Position numbers and translations under genes: made by a program | Assembly (NCBI RefSeq): GCF_044386045.1 | Contig: NZ_JBISCD010000040.1 | Span: 930,001 to 994,000, forward strand | Origin: Thalassobellus sediminis | GTDB taxonomy: Bacteria; Bacteroidota; Bacteroidia; Flavobacteriales; Flavobacteriaceae | DNA length: 64,000 nucleotides | Reading direction: 5' to 3' | The notes under the pieces: generated by a model | Told to the model about the DNA's origin: nothing | Databases searched by the model: none | Seen by the model: only the letters and a program-made list of their open reading frames with translations | Part shown: piece by piece, positions 62,447 to 64,000 of the stretch | Layout: every line of letters begins with the position of its first letter | How positions within the stretch are numbered: position 1 is the stretch's first letter

Positions 62447-64000
62447 TTATCCTTTTACTAGTTTAAGAGTGGCATTATTACGTTTGTTTTTTGAATTCAC
62501 TTTAACTATGTATAAGCCAGCTGGTTCATCTTGTATATCCATTTCTACCTTTCCGTTTTCAACGTTGTATGTTTTTTTAGAAATTAACTGTGATTGTATA
62601 GAGTATAATTCAATAGTTACTACTTTTTCGGTTTGAGGAACTGAAATGCTAAAACTACCATTGCTTGGGTTTGGGTAGGCTTTTACTCTAAGATTTTCAG
62701 TATTTAAATCATCAATACCAAGTAAACTGCCAGCTATAATTTCAAAACTATCAACAGTCCAACGAGTAGGCTCGTTGTTTGAATAGTATTTAAATGCAAA
62801 GTAAACAGAACCAATAATTTCGCTAATATCTATATCTTCAAAGGTATACACTTCCTCGGTTCCAGAACCATCAGAATGTAAAGGAATTGTAACATTTGGT
62901 ACAGCTATCCAAGTCGATTTTTCAGGACTATCGGTATTATCATAATCTGATGAATACACCAATTCTAATGTAGATGTCCCGTAAGCGGCATCAGTATAAA
63001 AACTCAATTTTTCTCCAGAACTTGTATCAAAATCAATTGGACTAGATGTGATTAGCCAGTCTTTACTTAAAGTTACCTGTTGGTAGCCATTAATCCCAAT
63101 AGAACCTGAATTATTCTCTCCATATTGTGGGCTACACGCCCAATCTTTAGTACTGCTTTCACTATATGTAATGAAATTTAAATCATTACAGTTTTCAAAA
63201 TCTTCTGAAAATAAAACTATTGGTCCTTGTAAGGTTGTAGTATTTAAAATCTCACTGGCAGCAGACAAGTTAGAAGAATTGTCTCTAGCTTTAATAGTAA
63301 TTTGATATGTTGTGTTTGCGGTTAAATTTTCAATTAAACTAGAAGTTGATGATGTCGACTGTAAATACACACCATCTAAATAAATTAAATAATCAATGAC
63401 ATTAACATTATCTGTAGAAGTATCCCAGCTAATTTCAATTTCATCATCTTTAATAGTTGTTGCTATTAAGTTTTGAGGAATACTTGGAGCTTCTGTATCT
63501 GAATTATCATTTAAATTCCAACGATCTTCAGCAATTAAACCTCCCCAAATAAGTGTAGCTAAATAAGGATTATCAATAAAAGGATTTCTATTACCTTGAA
63601 TTCCTTCTGCAACAGGGTTATGTTGGTCTTCAAAACCTGAGACAGGGTCTTCAGCATTCCATTTTAAAAATAAATCTATCATATTTATGTCTGCAGATAG
63701 TATATTTCCATAACCTATGTCTTTTGGTAAACATTGTGTTTCAGAAGTCTTAGATCCATCACCATTGTACCGTAAATACATGTACATAATAGCACGTGCA
63801 ACATCTCCTTTCCATTCATCACCAGGATACCAACCTCCATTGCCTGCTATAATTTTAGAATCCCCATTTCCATCTGCAAACTTACGATTACTACGTAGAG
63901 AGTTCCATTCTGAATCAGCTGGTCTTAAATTGTGTACATCTGTTCCTGGACCTGGATCATCAGTTACTAAAACAGGTTTTGCTAGAGACTTGGCGAAAAT
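62447..64000 (-). CDS. Secreted endonuclease I with FN3 and T9SS sorting domain (partial, 5' end outside window)
   Basis: An open frame running to the window edge, 517 codons visible; the N-terminus is missing. The first ~100 visible residues are the second half of an endonuclease I (Vvn/DnsH-like) domain: GTDVHNLRPADSEWNS, SNRKFADGNG and EWKGDVARAIMYMYLRY. The early REH-type catalytic histidine segment should lie outside the window. Next come a fibronectin III domain (APSIPQNLIATTIKDDEIEI...), a choice-of-anchor-J-like jelly roll (LFSEDFENCNDLNF to WTVDSFEII) and a T9SS type A sorting domain (VKAYPNPSNGSFSIS). It is therefore a T9SS-secreted, non-specific DNase. It faces the TBDR-lipoprotein operon. 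Confidence 0.9.
   Translation of the reverse strand: MFAKSLAKPVLVTDDPGPGTDVHNLRPADSEWNSLRSNRKFADGNGDSKIIAGNGGWYPGDEWKGDVARAIMYMYLRYNGDGSKTSETQCLPKDIGYGNILSADINMIDLFLKWNAEDPVSGFEDQHNPVAEGIQGNRNPFIDNPYLATLIWGGLIAEDRWNLNDNSDTEAPSIPQNLIATTIKDDEIEISWDTSTDNVNVIDYLIYLDGVYLQSTSSTSSLIENLTANTTYQITIKARDNSSNLSAASEILNTTTLQGPIVLFSEDFENCNDLNFITYSESSTKDWACSPQYGENNSGSIGINGYQQVTLSKDWLITSSPIDFDTSSGEKLSFYTDAAYGTSTLELVYSSDYDNTDSPEKSTWIAVPNVTIPLHSDGSGTEEVYTFEDIDISEIIGSVYFAFKYYSNNEPTRWTVDSFEIIAGSLLGIDDLNTENLRVKAYPNPSNGSFSISVPQTEKVVTIELYSIQSQLISKKTYNVENGKVEMDIQDEPAGLYIVKVNSKNKRNNATLKLVKG

Overview
The window looks like chromosomal DNA of a marine-type member of the Flavobacteriaceae (Bacteroidota). The DNA is strongly AT-rich. 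Promoters fit the Bacteroidota -7 element TAnnTTTG and lack Shine-Dalgarno-like leaders. The gene set is typical of the group: type IX secretion (T9SS) component PorZ, proteins with T9SS sorting domains, five TonB-dependent receptors (TBDRs), a DUF4270 lipoprotein, an atpD-atpC pair separate from other ATP synthase genes, and an ileS/dksA-like/lspA cluster. I see no rRNA, tRNA, CRISPR array, transposase, integrase or phage gene. Two small dispersed-repeat-like elements are the only mobile-looking DNA.

Layout. 1-2.8 kb: a LacI-type operator and promoter facing out of the left edge, an ArsC/Spx-like protein, a DinB-like protein, a DUF4163/DUF3298-type lipoprotein and an envelope protein. 3-10 kb: gdhA, then porZ-recO-TBDR packed head to tail. 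10-17.6 kb: a large T9SS cargo protein, recX, a small outer-membrane barrel, a JmjC-like cupin, and an NfeD-flotillin-small membrane protein operon. 17.8-21.6 kb: a TBDR divergent from a MocR-type regulator, with a palindromic operator between them. 21.7-24 kb: a small secreted protein, then umuC and umuD. 24-31 kb: atpC/atpD, a 939-residue TBDR, glmS. 31-39 kb: a Flavobacteriia-style block of a DUF4270 lipoprotein and a GT5 stub on one strand, and panC, panD, a flippase-like membrane protein, an esterase-like protein and radA on the other. 39-44 kb: ileS, a DksA-like protein, lspA. 44-48.6 kb: an OmpA-like secreted protein, then a minus-strand operon rimB-like, rimK, an AstE/aspartoacylase-like gene and 5-formyl-THF cyclo-ligase. 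48.7-57.6 kb: uvrC, patatin with barrel, DUF3108 protein, tryptophan 2,3-dioxygenase, M23 peptidase, pgi. 57.7-64 kb: a TBDR with a partner surface lipoprotein, facing a secreted endonuclease I that runs off the right edge.

Functional themes. Outer-membrane uptake and secretion dominate: five TBDRs, PorZ, two T9SS cargo proteins and several lipoproteins. DNA repair is well represented (recO, recX, radA, umuCD, uvrC). Several proteins keep a family fold but lack its catalytic residues: the MocR regulator has Gln at the PLP-lysine position, the esterase-like protein lacks the nucleophile serine, the GT5 protein lacks the KTGGL motif and the second domain, and the DksA-like protein lacks three of four zinc cysteines. 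The most distinctive observations are the MocR/TBDR pair with its three-half-site operator, the CTGAA-N5-TTCAG repeats around umuCD and atpDC, and the -7 elements that lie 2-7 bases before ATG in front of five genes and predict leaderless mRNAs.
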